A stretch of DNA of 41,475 nucleotides from a virus (IMGVR_UViG_3300031565_006436:1-41475), one strand, 5' to 3'; positions 1 through 6,626 are shown, counted from the stretch's first letter. Notes: generated by a model from the letters alone, not told the origin. Program-made: numbers and translations.

Positions 1-1
1 A

Positions 2-745
2 ATGTTAGCCCCCGATGGCGAACTCTTATGTAGAATTGGAACAGATAAAATTAATTGGTATTTGGAAAAAGGATTAGCTAAATTAGTCAATAATGACCCT
101 CCTACAATCAAATTAAACTTTGAACCCAAAGGGAGAGGAAAATCTAAAGATGCTTTTTATCTTTCTGACAGAAAAAACGAGTGTTCTGTGTGTGGAGAAA
201 ATGGAGAAAACACACTGACGAAGCACCATGTTGTTCCCTATTGCTATAGAAAATATTTCCCGATATCTTTGAAAAGGCATGTGTATCACGATGTTGTTTT
301 AATGTGCCAAGAATGTCATTGGAAATATGAAGAAAGTGCGAATGTAAAGAAAAAACAATTACATAAGAAGTATGGTGTCCCTATTCATAAGAAGGGGGAG
401 GTTACTGACGATATATTATTGGTTGCCAAACAATCTGCCGATGCAATTTTGTCTGGAGACTATGAAGAAAAAGATATGGATTATTTGAAGGTATTCTTCA
501 AAAGAAATATAATAACACAAGAAGACCTGGAAGTTGCTTCTCAATTGAATCCTATGGTAAAAAAACTTATTAAATTTTGCCCAGGAAACGAGATAATAAA
601 CAAAGTTGAAGATGTGGACCAATTCATTTTAGATTGGAGAACACATTTTATTGATATGATGAATCCCAAATTCCTACCAGAATATTGGGATATAAACAAA
701 AATGATAGTATGTACGAAAAAAATAGGAGAAACGATGATGACTAG
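2..745 (+). CDS. EXD2-like C-terminal domain, HNH-type protein (5' end may be cut)
   Basis: 247 residues from the first ATG at the window edge. The reading frame is open to the edge, so the gene may begin further upstream. The N-terminal 40 residues (PDGELLCR...WYLEKGLAKLV...IKLNFEPKGRG) and the following zinc/HNH-like block resemble the C-terminal part of the EXD2 3'-5' exonuclease family: CSVCG at about residues 61-65, LTKHHVVPYCYRKYFP at about 72-87, then LMCQECH. Those pairs of cysteines and the HH pair would bind zinc or form a His-Me-finger-like site. No exonuclease DEDD domain is visible here, so this is either the tail of a longer gene or a free-standing version. Nuclease activity is inferred only. 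It overlaps the next gene by 11 bases, which suggests co-translation. Confidence 0.6.
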   Translation: MLAPDGELLCRIGTDKINWYLEKGLAKLVNNDPPTIKLNFEPKGRGKSKDAFYLSDRKNECSVCGENGENTLTKHHVVPYCYRKYFPISLKRHVYHDVVLMCQECHWKYEESANVKKKQLHKKYGVPIHKKGEVTDDILLVAKQSADAILSGDYEEKDMDYLKVFFKRNIITQEDLEVASQLNPMVKKLIKFCPGNEIINKVEDVDQFILDWRTHFIDMMNPKFLPEYWDINKNDSMYEKNRRNDDD

Positions 746-992
746 GGTAGTACATTGCAAAAAAGAGAAGTATGATGTCTACATAGGGCGTCCCAGTGAA
801 TGGGGAAATCCTTTTTCAATAGGAAAAGACGGAAATAGAGAAGAAGTCATTAAAAAATACCGAGAGTATATACTCAATAAACCTGAATTGATAGATAGAT
901 TACCAGAATTAAAAGATAAAATATTGGCATGTTGGTGTAAGCCCCAAGCGTGTCACGGTGATGTTCTGGTAGAGTTGATAGAAAATTTGTGA
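735..992 (+). CDS. DUF4326 family protein
   Basis: 85 residues. I chose the ATG at 735 because AGGAGA lies at 725-730; an in-frame ATG at 702 lacks such a site. The protein shows the DUF4326 pattern: VVHCKKEKYDVYIGRP near the start, SEWGNPF, and the C-terminal LACWCKPQACHGDVL. DUF4326 is a small family common in phages and some bacteria; its biochemical role is not established, so none is given. The start overlaps the end of the EXD2-like gene and the tRNA block follows after about 58 bases that hold a promoter. Confidence 0.8.
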   Translation: MMTRVVHCKKEKYDVYIGRPSEWGNPFSIGKDGNREEVIKKYREYILNKPELIDRLPELKDKILACWCKPQACHGDVLVELIENL

Positions 993-1034
993 TTTATGAA
1001 TCAGAAAAAGTATAAAAAAATTGGATACATTGAC

Positions 1035-1040
1035 TATAAT
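1035..1040 (+). promoter_or_regulatory. -10 box TATAAT in front of the tRNA-Ser block
   Basis: A perfect TATAAT followed by G lies 9 bases before the first tRNA. No convincing -35 box is seen 17 bases upstream (sequence there is A-rich). The same ACTATAATG/GCTATAATG core recurs before several other transcription units in this window. Confidence 0.6.
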
Positions 1041-1049
1041 GTATCACGA

Positions 1050-1135
1050 GGAAAGTAATATGGGGAGGCCCCATATTGGTTTGCTAAACCAAATGCACCC
1101 TAAAAGGGTGTGTAGTTCAAGTCTACTGCTTTCCG
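1050..1135 (+). tRNA. tRNA-Ser (anticodon GCT)
   Basis: Cloverleaf: acceptor GGAAAGT (1050-1056) pairs with GCTTTCC (1128-1134; one T-G pair), discriminator G1135. Anticodon stem TTGGT/ACCAA flanks loop TTGCTAA with GCT at 1083-1085. A long variable arm (CACCCT AAAA GGGTG) marks it as class II, fitting serine. T loop TTCAAGT; the outermost T-stem pair is a T-T mismatch. CCA is not encoded. Reads AGC and AGT. Confidence 0.93.
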
Positions 1136-1139
1136 TAAT

Positions 1140-1229
1140 GGATGGGTGCCAGAGTCCGGTTTATTGGTCTGGTTTCGAAAACCAGTGGGCCGTCAAAAAG
1201 TCACGTGGGTTCGAATCCCACCCCATCCG
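1140..1229 (+). tRNA. tRNA-Ser (anticodon CGA)
   Basis: Acceptor GGATGGG (1140-1146) pairs with CCCATCC (1222-1228), discriminator G1229. Anticodon stem CTGGT/ACCAG encloses loop TTCGAAA, anticodon CGA at 1176-1178. Long variable arm, T stem GTGGG/CCCAC with loop TTCGAAT. CCA is not encoded. It starts only 4 bases after tRNA-Ser(GCT). Reads TCG. Confidence 0.95.
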
Positions 1230-1245
1230 TTTTTAGGAGAATAAA

Positions 1246-1428
1246 ATGATTTTAGTTGTAGGTAATGATATAGGAAATGTAATCAACGATGATGGCAAAA
1301 CCGTAGCAAAGATATATGATGAAGTAGAAGTTATTGATGATGTCCATAAACATAAATTTATATTCACACAAACAAAAGATAATGGCGTTCAAATCAAAAT
1401 GATTCCATACGATGGAGATTTAAAATAA
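1246..1428 (+). CDS. small hypothetical protein between tRNA genes
   Basis: 60 residues with AGGAGA at 1235-1240, six bases before the ATG. Sequence is hydrophilic and slightly acidic, beginning MILVVGNDIGN, with no cysteine, membrane segment or motif that I recognise. It sits between the second and third serine tRNA, 16 bases after the one and 4 bases before the other, so it is very probably on the same transcript. A small beta-strand-rich protein is likely from the alternating hydrophobic pattern, but the function is unknown. Confidence 0.65.
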   Translation: MILVVGNDIGNVINDDGKTVAKIYDEVEVIDDVHKHKFIFTQTKDNGVQIKMIPYDGDLK

Positions 1429-1432
1429 ATAA

Positions 1433-1519
1433 GGAAGGATATCACAATGGTCGGCAATGTGGCTTGATTGGAATTCAAGTGGTGTAAAATCCTTGTCGGT
1501 TCGATCCCGGCTCCTTCCG
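1433..1519 (+). tRNA. tRNA-Ser (anticodon GGA)
   Basis: Acceptor GGAAGGA (1433-1439) pairs perfectly with TCCTTCC (1512-1518), discriminator G1519. Anticodon stem CTTGA/TCAAG, loop TTGGAAT with GGA at 1470-1472. Extra-long variable region (about 15 nt) and T arm GTCGG-TTCGATC-CCGGC support class II serine. CCA is not encoded. Reads TCC and TCT. It is the third serine tRNA in 470 bases. Confidence 0.92.
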
Positions 1520-1533
1520 TTCAAGAGAGAGAT

Positions 1534-1551
1534 TTTGACTTAGATGTCAAA
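1534..1551 (+). other. short hairpin after tRNA-Ser(GGA)
   Basis: TTTGAC (1534-1539) and GTCAAA (1546-1551) form a 6-bp stem with a 6-nt loop between the tRNA 3' end and the next gene. No T tract follows, so it may help processing rather than termination. Confidence 0.35.
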
Positions 1552-1568
1552 GAAAGGAAATATCAACA

Positions 1569-1991
1569 ATGAAAAAAGAAGTAGGTTATCGAGAAAAAAA
1601 GGAATATATGGCAGAGAGTGGACAACATATCGAAGAATGGAGACGAGTAGGTACAGTTGAGATAGAAGCAGAGGATGAAGATTGTGATATTGATGCAGAT
1701 GTTATTTATTATGGTTCTGCAATGATTACCGTTACAAAACCACAAGTGGTGCCAAATGAACAAGGTGGACTAAGTGTGGTTGGGATAAAAGAACCAAAGG
1801 AAATAAAATTCACTATACCAGACGCCAAAAATATTGAAGAAGCTTTACAGTTATTCAACACATCTGCTGAAGAAATGCTTAAACAGATGCAACAGGCTCA
1901 GGAAGAGGCTCAACGCAAACAGTCACAGATAATTACGGCCCCTGGGTCTGCATTAGAAGACATTGACAGAATGCAAAAGATTATTACTTAG
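1569..1991 (+). CDS. hypothetical protein, acidic with Q/E-rich C-terminal helix
   Basis: 140 residues; AAAGGAAA about 10 bases before the ATG. The first half has short beta-like segments rich in E and D. Residues about 95-130 (EEALQLFNTSAEEMLKQMQQ and onward) form a likely amphipathic helix or coiled coil rich in Q and E. No enzyme motif is visible. It is the last gene of the tRNA unit: a strong rho-independent terminator begins at its stop codon. Function unknown. Confidence 0.8.
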   Translation: MKKEVGYREKKEYMAESGQHIEEWRRVGTVEIEAEDEDCDIDADVIYYGSAMITVTKPQVVPNEQGGLSVVGIKEPKEIKFTIPDAKNIEEALQLFNTSAEEMLKQMQQAQEEAQRKQSQIITAPGSALEDIDRMQKIIT

Positions 1992-2015
1992 ATTAGAAAA
2001 AACTAATCTTTTTTT
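1990..2015 (+). terminator. rho-independent terminator
   Basis: AGATTAG (1990-1996) pairs with CTAATCT (2003-2009) around an A6 loop, followed by a run of T to 2015. It overlaps the stop codon of the preceding gene. Confidence 0.85.
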
Positions 2016-2035
2016 ATTATATGGGAGAATATATT

Positions 2036-2395
2036 ATGTTTAGTTTCAATAATATATCTGAATTTTTAGATAAGTTATCAGAAATAGAATCAGGAGTGAG
2101 AACAGCATTAGCATCGAATGACCAATTGTATGATAGGATAAATAGATGTAAAGACCTATCTTCGTCAGTAAAATCAACTATGTTAAATAATATTGCTACG
2201 ATTAGTAGGGATATTCTTATTTTATTGCGAAGAGTTGTTTTGTTAGCCAAACAGGCACAGCATTACGATTTACAAGATTCATTTCCTGATGAATTAAAAA
2301 ACGGAATAGAAGAGTATTATAGAGAAGTCAAAAAGTATAATTTAGATTGGCAAAAGGTTTATACTGCTACACGCATTCAAACAGTATTACATTAA
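2036..2395 (+). CDS. hypothetical helical protein
   Basis: 119 residues from ATG 2036, chosen because GGGAGA lies at 2023-2028 (an in-frame ATG at 2021 has none). Predicted almost wholly helical: FSFNNISEFLDKLSEIESG..., with a hydrophobic helix ISRDILILLRRVVLLAKQA at about residues 56-74. It could bind a membrane or another helix bundle. No family recognised. Its stop overlaps that of the convergent minus-strand gene (shared TTAA). Confidence 0.7.
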   Translation: MFSFNNISEFLDKLSEIESGVRTALASNDQLYDRINRCKDLSSSVKSTMLNNIATISRDILILLRRVVLLAKQAQHYDLQDSFPDELKNGIEEYYREVKKYNLDWQKVYTATRIQTVLH

Positions 2396-2622
2396 CCTCC
2401 GCATTTACATTTTTTAATTTTACGTTTTACTTCAGGTCTAATTGGTGGTTTATCTTTTTTAGAATACTTTAGAGAAATGGCTTTGTTATATGCTTTATCA
2501 TTACTATCAAAAAAGAGATAATTTCCTTTTATTCTTTTCGCCGCTTTTTTTAGAGCACGGGCATAATCAGGAGATCTTGCTGCTTTAGCCTCAAAAGTCG
2601 TTTTATGCATTTTTATTAACAT
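2392..2622 (-). CDS. small basic protein, C-terminal CKCGG
   Basis: 76 residues on the minus strand, very Lys/Arg-rich, ending in RKIKKCKCGG. The sequence MHKTTFEAKAARSPDYARAL (from residue 5) could be the true start. No strong ribosome site is seen. It is convergent with the upstream gene and overlaps its stop codon by a few bases; the divergent promoter of the next plus-strand operon lies just beyond its start. High charge suggests nucleic-acid binding, but this is inference. I consider it real because it fills the only gap between two well-defined plus-strand units. Confidence 0.55.
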   Translation of the reverse strand: MLIKMHKTTFEAKAARSPDYARALKKAAKRIKGNYLFFDSNDKAYNKAISLKYSKKDKPPIRPEVKRKIKKCKCGG

Positions 2623-2646
2623 TTTTATTAAGTTCTGGGAAAAAGT

Positions 2647-2676
2647 TGTCGATTCCTCTAAAGCAATGCTATAATG
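2647..2676 (+). promoter_or_regulatory. sigma70-type promoter
   Basis: TTGTCG at 2647-2652, an 18-base spacer, and TATAAT at 2671-2676 followed by G. Expected start near 2683, giving a leader of about 20 bases with AGAAGGAG before the ATG at 2703. Confidence 0.75.
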
Positions 2677-2702
2677 TAATACTCAAACAGAAGGAGAAAA
2701 CC

Positions 2703-3122
2703 ATGTTAGCTATTTTCACATCAATTATTGGACCAGTATTCGTGACAGCCGCAATCGTCATTTCAACTCTCGTTTTATATTGGTTTGTTAGGCGAGAACT
2801 CAAAGCTTCAAAGAAAGAAGGTTATGCCCCTGTTATGGGAACTGTCAGAACTCTAATTGTAGGGTGTGCCCTAATGGTTGCTATTACTCTCGGATGGAAT
2901 ATTGTTCAAGACCATTTTAATAGACCTGATGATTACGAAAATCCCAAACAAAAGGATTATATTCGCAAAGTAATGGCTACGACTTTTCCGACCGAAGCAG
3001 AAATTCGGGCAAAGGCAAAGAAAATAGACAACGAACTCAAGGCAAAACATGATAAGTCTTTGAGCGATTTTGATAAAAAGATGGCAGCAGAAGCAAAAAA
3101 GATTCAAGAGAGAAACAAGTAG
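2703..3122 (+). CDS. two-span membrane protein
   Basis: 139 residues from ATG 2703 (AGAAGGAG at 2690-2697). An in-frame ATG at 2646 lies at the -35 box and is excluded. Two hydrophobic segments, about residues 4-26 (IFTSIIGPVFVTAAIVISTL) and about 46-66, are followed by a charged C-terminal region rich in K, A and E that is probably a cytoplasmic coiled coil. It shares a promoter with the SPFH-like lipoprotein gene 33 bases downstream, and the two genes have nearly the same leader (AAACAGAAGGAGAAAAC), so they probably work together at the membrane. No family recognised. Confidence 0.8.
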   Translation: MLAIFTSIIGPVFVTAAIVISTLVLYWFVRRELKASKKEGYAPVMGTVRTLIVGCALMVAITLGWNIVQDHFNRPDDYENPKQKDYIRKVMATTFPTEAEIRAKAKKIDNELKAKHDKSLSDFDKKMAAEAKKIQERNK

Positions 3123-3154
3123 GAAAGTTCTAACTAAACAGAAGGAGAAAACTA

Positions 3155-4072
3155 ATGAAAAGAACTTTAATTGCTGTAATGTTGATGGTTGTAGGAATGA
3201 TGGCATTTGGATGTCGAGAGCCTGTAGAGCAAGGAGAAGTTGGTCGTGTAAAAACTACCAGTGGCTGGGAGAAAAAAGTACTTGGTCCTGGCAGATATTC
3301 ATGTTATGGGTGGGATGACATGTATCGTGTAGATAGTACAATTGCCGTTTACAAGGAAAAGATGGATATCCTGATTGGTGGTAAGGTCAATCTGGATATT
3401 ACTGTCAGCATTAGATGCGGTTTGGACAAAACAAGAGAAGATGCTATTCTTACCGTTTTTGATGATGTGATGGCCGGTGGAGAAGGAAGTAAGGATAAAT
3501 ACTGTATTTCTCATAGCTCTTTGTATCAGAAGTATGTTCAGCAGTTGGCACAAAGCGTACCAAGAACTGTTTTTGGCACACAAACGGACGTAGAATCAGT
3601 ATGTGCTAATAGGGCAGACTTAGAAGCACAGGTAACACAGGGGATTATTACTGCCGCTCAAGGCACTCCCATGGCTGTTACAATGGTGAAGATTGTCAAT
3701 TACGATTGGCCAAAGACTGTGACTGCCGCACAAGAAAAGCTTGCTACGATCAAGTTGAGAGAAGAAGAAACTGCCGCTCAAACTCGTGCTGATTTGAAAA
3801 AGGCTGAAGGTGAATTAAAGATAGAAGAAGCTAGAAAGTTAGTTGCTATTAAGAAAGCCGAAGCAATTGCCGAATCTATTCAGGTTATTAAAACATCTCT
3901 TAAAGATTGTCCTGAATATCTACAATGGCACACTGTCAAGGCAATGAGTGAAGCCGCGACAGGGCCAAATAATGCCTTCATCTTGTTCCCCTACAATATG
4001 CCAGGGATTGACATGCAAAAGGCAATTGGTAATGCACAGTTGAAGCAGGTTCTTCAGGCTAAGAAGAAGTAG
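3155..4072 (+). CDS. SPFH/Band-7-like lipoprotein
   Basis: 305 residues. The start MKRTLIAVMLMVVGMMAFGC is a signal peptide with a lipobox ending at Cys20, so the protein should be lipid-anchored. Residues about 25-190 resemble SPFH (stomatin/prohibitin) domains: EQGEVGRVKTTSGWEKKVLG, the internal SIAVYKEKMDI and later VNYDWPKTV. Residues about 185-245 form a long charged coiled coil (EKLATIKLREEETAAQTRAD...), as in prohibitins. Prohibitin-like proteins form membrane rings or scaffolds. The neighbouring two-span protein is a natural partner. Purpose during infection is unknown: envelope stress control, membrane remodelling or exclusion of other phages are all guesses. A double hairpin terminator follows. 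Confidence 0.7.
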   Translation: MKRTLIAVMLMVVGMMAFGCREPVEQGEVGRVKTTSGWEKKVLGPGRYSCYGWDDMYRVDSTIAVYKEKMDILIGGKVNLDITVSIRCGLDKTREDAILTVFDDVMAGGEGSKDKYCISHSSLYQKYVQQLAQSVPRTVFGTQTDVESVCANRADLEAQVTQGIITAAQGTPMAVTMVKIVNYDWPKTVTAAQEKLATIKLREEETAAQTRADLKKAEGELKIEEARKLVAIKKAEAIAESIQVIKTSLKDCPEYLQWHTVKAMSEAATGPNNAFILFPYNMPGIDMQKAIGNAQLKQVLQAKKK

Positions 4073-4081
4073 TATCGTTTT

Positions 4082-4173
4082 TTAAAGTTGATTTGGTTTT
4101 CTGCCGAAATTTCCCAAATTGACTTTAACATCAGAGCACACGAAGGTTCATGACTTTGTGTGTTCTTTTTTTT
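4082..4173 (+). terminator. two consecutive hairpins, the second a rho-independent terminator
   Basis: First stem: 15 bp including wobbles, 4082-4096 with 4114-4128, loop of 17. Second stem: GAGCACACGAAG (4134-4145) with CTTTGTGTGTTC (4154-4165), 12 bp counting G-T pairs, followed by T8. This closes the SPFH operon. The first hairpin may be an mRNA 3' stabiliser. Confidence 0.85.
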
Positions 4174-4185
4174 CGATAATAAGGA

Positions 4186-4662
4186 ATGGACGATCTTATT
4201 GTAGAAATTTCCGCTAACATACAAGTATATTTAAATCGAAAAGTTGTTAATTTCGGCATTGTTCCTGGCAAAATGGGAAAAATATTTTTATTGAATTTAT
4301 TAGATAAAATAGATATGCCGGAAGAATTCTGTGAGTTGACTGGTTTTCGTCGTTTAAAAAGTGATGAATTAGACAATTTACAAAATATCAGTGATGCAAA
4401 AGGTACTTTAAGAGAAGTTATGATTGTATCAAAGAGAATTGTACCTATTTTATTTACATTGGCTTGTAATAAACCTTTATTATGGGTTTGTAGTATGAAT
4501 CATGCTTTATGGGCAGAAAAATTTCTCGGCAAAAGATATAATTTCAAAATAATAAGAGGTTCTATGTCTGGGAATGATAAATATCCTCCACTTGAATTGG
4601 ACTGGGAAGATACTGGTGGTTCAAAAGACGAGCATATTGTGATAATAAAAAATAAAAAATAG
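4186..4662 (+). CDS. hypothetical protein
   Basis: 158 residues; AAGGA five bases before the ATG. Mixed alpha/beta composition, with a hydrophobic core stretch RIVPILFTLACNKPLLWVCS at about residues 85-104. The C-terminal part is acidic then basic (LELDWEDTGG...IIKNKK). No catalytic motif recognised. It stands between a strong terminator and the promoter of the structured RNA, so it must use a promoter that I cannot see clearly or read-through. Function unknown. Confidence 0.7.
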   Translation: MDDLIVEISANIQVYLNRKVVNFGIVPGKMGKIFLLNLLDKIDMPEEFCELTGFRRLKSDELDNLQNISDAKGTLREVMIVSKRIVPILFTLACNKPLLWVCSMNHALWAEKFLGKRYNFKIIRGSMSGNDKYPPLELDWEDTGGSKDEHIVIIKNKK

Positions 4663-4682
4663 TAGGAAAAATTGTAAAAAGG

Positions 4683-4691
4683 TGCTATAAT
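4683..4691 (+). promoter_or_regulatory. extended -10 promoter of the structured RNA
   Basis: TGCTATAAT is a perfect extended -10 element. Initiation is expected at about 4698-4700, exactly at the first GGAACG block of the structured RNA. Confidence 0.7.
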
Positions 4692-4698
4692 GTAGTAA

Positions 4699-4905
4699 AG
4701 GAACGGGACCATGTATATAGAACAATACATCTCATTCATCTATACCAAGGGAATCGTTCCTTTTCGACTTACATAAGTCGATTCTGGAACGACTCCCAAG
4801 AAAAAGAATCTTTGGGTCTTGTTCCTGACGGAGGACTGTAACTCCTTTATCCATTATAATAGTTGTCAGGTGGCCGGATAACTGGTTCGATTCCAGCGAG
4901 ACCCA
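4699..4905 (+). ncRNA. structured RNA of about 205 nt with alternative helices
   Basis: Non-coding stretch directly downstream of an extended -10 promoter. AAAGGAACG (4697-4705) can pair with CGTTCCTTT (4755-4763). Alternatively TCGTTCC (4754-4760) pairs with GGAACGA (4786-4792) as part of a long rod 4749-4797: GGGA/TCCC, 7 bp, then TCGACTT-ACAT-AAGTCGA. GGAAC (4786-4790) can also pair with GTTCC (4821-4825). The pairings exclude one another. The 3' end is the tRNA-like element 4814-4905, which stops 15 bases before the next ATG. It matches no class I know. It could be a tRNA precursor with a 5' leader, a regulatory leader of the downstream gene, or a decoy RNA. Confidence 0.5.
4814..4905 (+). 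tRNA. tRNA-like element, possibly non-canonical tRNA-Tyr (GTA)
   Basis: Acceptor GGGTCTT (4814-4820) pairs with GAGACCC (4898-4904), discriminator A4905. T arm CTGG-TTCGATT-CCAG (4882-4896) is textbook apart from an A-C mismatch at its base. GAGGA-CTGTAAC-TCCTT (4831-4847) gives anticodon GTA. However only 10 bases lie between acceptor and anticodon stem, so a normal D arm is absent. The variable region is about 33 bases and contains TTATCC/GGATAA. CCTGAC (4824-4829) could pair with GTCAGG (4865-4870). It is either a decayed tRNA or a tRNA mimic; charging is doubtful. Confidence 0.4.
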
Positions 4906-4919
4906 GTGAAGGAAAAATA

Positions 4920-5339
4920 ATGCAAACTTTTTTACCCTATCCCGATTTTGAAAAGACAGCAAGAACTTTGGATTATAGACGTTTAGGAAAAGAACGAGTT
5001 GAAGCTAAACAAATATTAAATGCTATTCAAAGTGAAAACAATGGATGGAGACATCATCCAATTGTAAAAATGTGGAATGGGTATGATAACGCATTAATGT
5101 TATATTTTAATGTTATTTCGACAGAATGGACTAGAAGAGGATATAAACACAATATGGGGTTTTTTAATATTCCTCATAAAAATCATATTCAGATGCCTTT
5201 TTGGATGGGGTATGAACCTTTTCATCTATCTCATCAATCTAATTTATTGCGAAAAAATTATGATTATTATGCGAAATATTTTGGGAACATATCGAAAGAT
5301 TTGCCTTATTTATGGAACAAAAATGGCATATGGACATGA
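4920..5339 (+). CDS. MSMEG_6728-family protein (endonuclease V / pyrimidine-dimer glycosylase-like)
   Basis: 139 residues from ATG 4920, with GAAGG at 4908-4912; upstream in-frame codons lie inside the tRNA-like element. The start MQTFLPYPDFEKTARTLDYR, then RLGKERVEAKQIL and HHPIVKMWNGY, is characteristic of the MSMEG_6728 family, which is related to the pyrimidine-dimer excision family typified by phage T4 DenV. In that family the N-terminal residues and a conserved Arg/Glu act at damaged bases; here a DNA-repair role is inferred from similarity only. It directly follows the structured RNA and may be controlled by it. Confidence 0.65.
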   Translation: MQTFLPYPDFEKTARTLDYRRLGKERVEAKQILNAIQSENNGWRHHPIVKMWNGYDNALMLYFNVISTEWTRRGYKHNMGFFNIPHKNHIQMPFWMGYEPFHLSHQSNLLRKNYDYYAKYFGNISKDLPYLWNKNGIWT

Positions 5340-5346
5340 GGAGAAA

Positions 5347-5382
5347 ATGATGTTTGAAATGACAAAAGATAAGGTATTATGA
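5347..5382 (+). CDS. 11-codon mini-ORF, probable translational coupler
   Basis: MMFEMTKDKVL, preceded by a good GAGGAGA. Its TGA overlaps the ATG of the next gene (ATGA), which itself has no ribosome site. The simplest reading is that ribosomes finishing this mini-ORF re-initiate on the gene at 5379. Confidence 0.4.
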   Translation: MMFEMTKDKVL

Positions 5383-5582
5383 AAGAATTAACAGTTGAAG
5401 AAATATGGAAAGTTTGGAAGAAATTATATCATCTCAATACAGGTGATATAGATTATTTTGTTTTGTCCAAAGCATTAGTAGAAGTATTTGGTATTCAATA
5501 CAGTCCAGGTCTTTACGAATATCCAGAATGGTTAAAAGAAGATTTGAAAAAACGAGAAGATTTAAAAAGGAGCAAAATGTGA
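5379..5582 (+). CDS. small hypothetical protein, paralogue of the next gene
   Basis: 67 residues. LTVEEIWKVWKKL...FVLSKALVEVFGIQ resembles VSEAIQIWDKL...VDFEKAIDEVVGIE in the following gene, so the pair look like a tandem duplication of a small helical domain. No own ribosome site; probably coupled to the 11-codon ORF before it. The C-terminus is Lys-rich (KEDLKKREDLKRSKM). Function unknown. Confidence 0.6.
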   Translation: MKELTVEEIWKVWKKLYHLNTGDIDYFVLSKALVEVFGIQYSPGLYEYPEWLKEDLKKREDLKRSKM

Positions 5583-5845
5583 AAGTATCTGAAGCAATAC
5601 AAATATGGGACAAATTAGGTTTAAGTATTCTTGACTTTGATTATGTAGATTTTGAAAAAGCAATAGATGAAGTAGTTGGTATTGAAAATGATATGACGGA
5701 TCATCCTCCTCTTTGTCAACTAACAGAAGAAGAAATCGAAGCGTTGGAAGATGAAGCAGATTTAAAAGTAATGAGAGAGAGAGAATTGGATGAACCGAGG
5801 ATGACTTGGAGAGAGGTTAAAAACGAATTAGGTTTAGACGGTTAA
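5579..5845 (+). CDS. small acidic hypothetical protein, paralogue of the previous gene
   Basis: 88 residues from GTG 5579, chosen because AAAAGGAG (5565-5572) sits six bases upstream and the GTG overlaps the preceding stop. The N-terminal half repeats the domain of the previous protein; the C-terminal half is acidic (TEEEIEALEDEADLKVMRER). The stop TAA overlaps the stop of the convergent lysozyme gene (shared TTAA). Function unknown; small acidic phage proteins of this type are sometimes host-protein inhibitors, but nothing here shows that. Confidence 0.6.
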   Translation: MKVSEAIQIWDKLGLSILDFDYVDFEKAIDEVVGIENDMTDHPPLCQLTEEEIEALEDEADLKVMRERELDEPRMTWREVKNELGLDG

Positions 5846-6564
5846 CCTTTCAATTGTTTCGCATATTCTAACATCACACTTTTATTGGCATCCATTCTCG
5901 TTTTTATTCCTGACATACCCCTAGAAACCGCATTATTGTAATCATCTCTATTGACATATTCTGCTGCTGCCTCTTCCCATCTTCCGGCATTTATTAACGC
6001 TACTGTTTTTGGCCCCGTATCTCCACGGTATACTGAATTCAGCAATGCTTCTTTAACATAGTAGGGATATGTATCGAATTTGGGGAATATTCCTCTTGCT
6101 CTTTTAAGGTGTTTATCTATATCATATTTTGCCAATTTATTTACTTGTTCATCTGTCAATTTTGCTTGTCCTGAGACGATGGCATCGAAGTCTACGGAAT
6201 TTCCGAATAGTTGCTGGAATATTTGCCTGGATTTAGGTGTAATCAAATGTCCTACGCCAATAGTGGCATTACCTGCCCCATCGTCGTATACGGCGTTCCT
6301 GAAGCCCTCATACCGCTTTATATGACCTGTGAACTTCTCATGGTTGAACATTTTATTTATCTCATATCTTGCTTTATCTTCTACATATTTTCTAGCTGCC
6401 GCTGTATCTCCATTATATTTTTTTAATATATTCAAAAAATCAGCATCAGATAGATGTAAAAATGAGAGAAGAATTCCGAGAGGGACAACCGTGATAGCCA
6501 TACCTTTCATTACATTTTTAATTGTCTCTTGAACATTGAAAGATTTTTTGTACCAATTCATCAT
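5842..6564 (-). CDS. membrane-anchored T4-type lysozyme (endolysin, GH24-like)
   Basis: 240 residues. The T4 lysozyme active site is complete: Glu86 in RYEGFR, Asp95 in YDDGAG and Thr101 in ATIGVGHL, with the same spacing as T4 E11, D20 and T26. The N-terminal segment at about residues 20-37 (KGMAITVVPLGILLSFLHL) is hydrophobic, so the enzyme may be exported as a signal-anchor endolysin or be tethered. Between it and the catalytic domain is a charged helical linker. It would cleave peptidoglycan at lysis. It is alone on the minus strand, with its own TATAAT promoter, CGGAGAA ribosome site and a leader of about 10 bases. Confidence 0.87.
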   Translation of the reverse strand: MMNWYKKSFNVQETIKNVMKGMAITVVPLGILLSFLHLSDADFLNILKKYNGDTAAARKYVEDKARYEINKMFNHEKFTGHIKRYEGFRNAVYDDGAGNATIGVGHLITPKSRQIFQQLFGNSVDFDAIVSGQAKLTDEQVNKLAKYDIDKHLKRARGIFPKFDTYPYYVKEALLNSVYRGDTGPKTVALINAGRWEEAAAEYVNRDDYNNAVSRGMSGIKTRMDANKSVMLEYAKQLKG

Positions 6565-6579
6565 TTTTCTCCGATATAA

Positions 6580-6585
6580 ATTATA
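6580..6585 (-). promoter_or_regulatory. -10 box of the lysozyme gene
   Basis: On the minus strand the sequence reads CACTATAATTTATATCGGAGAA, with TATAAT at 6585-6580 and the ribosome site directly after it. TTAAAA, 18 bases upstream, is a possible weak -35. Confidence 0.6.
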
Positions 6586-6626
6586 GTGTTCAAAGATTTT
6601 CTTTTTTAACCTTTGAGGAACCTTAT

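Noticed and set aside
1021-1236. 71-codon plus-strand ORF
   Set aside because: It runs through the first two tRNA-Ser genes and is an accidental open frame.
4699-4905. tmRNA
   Set aside because: The 3' part is tRNA-like, but the 5' end of the transcript does not pair with it and no tag-peptide reading frame ending in a stop is seen.
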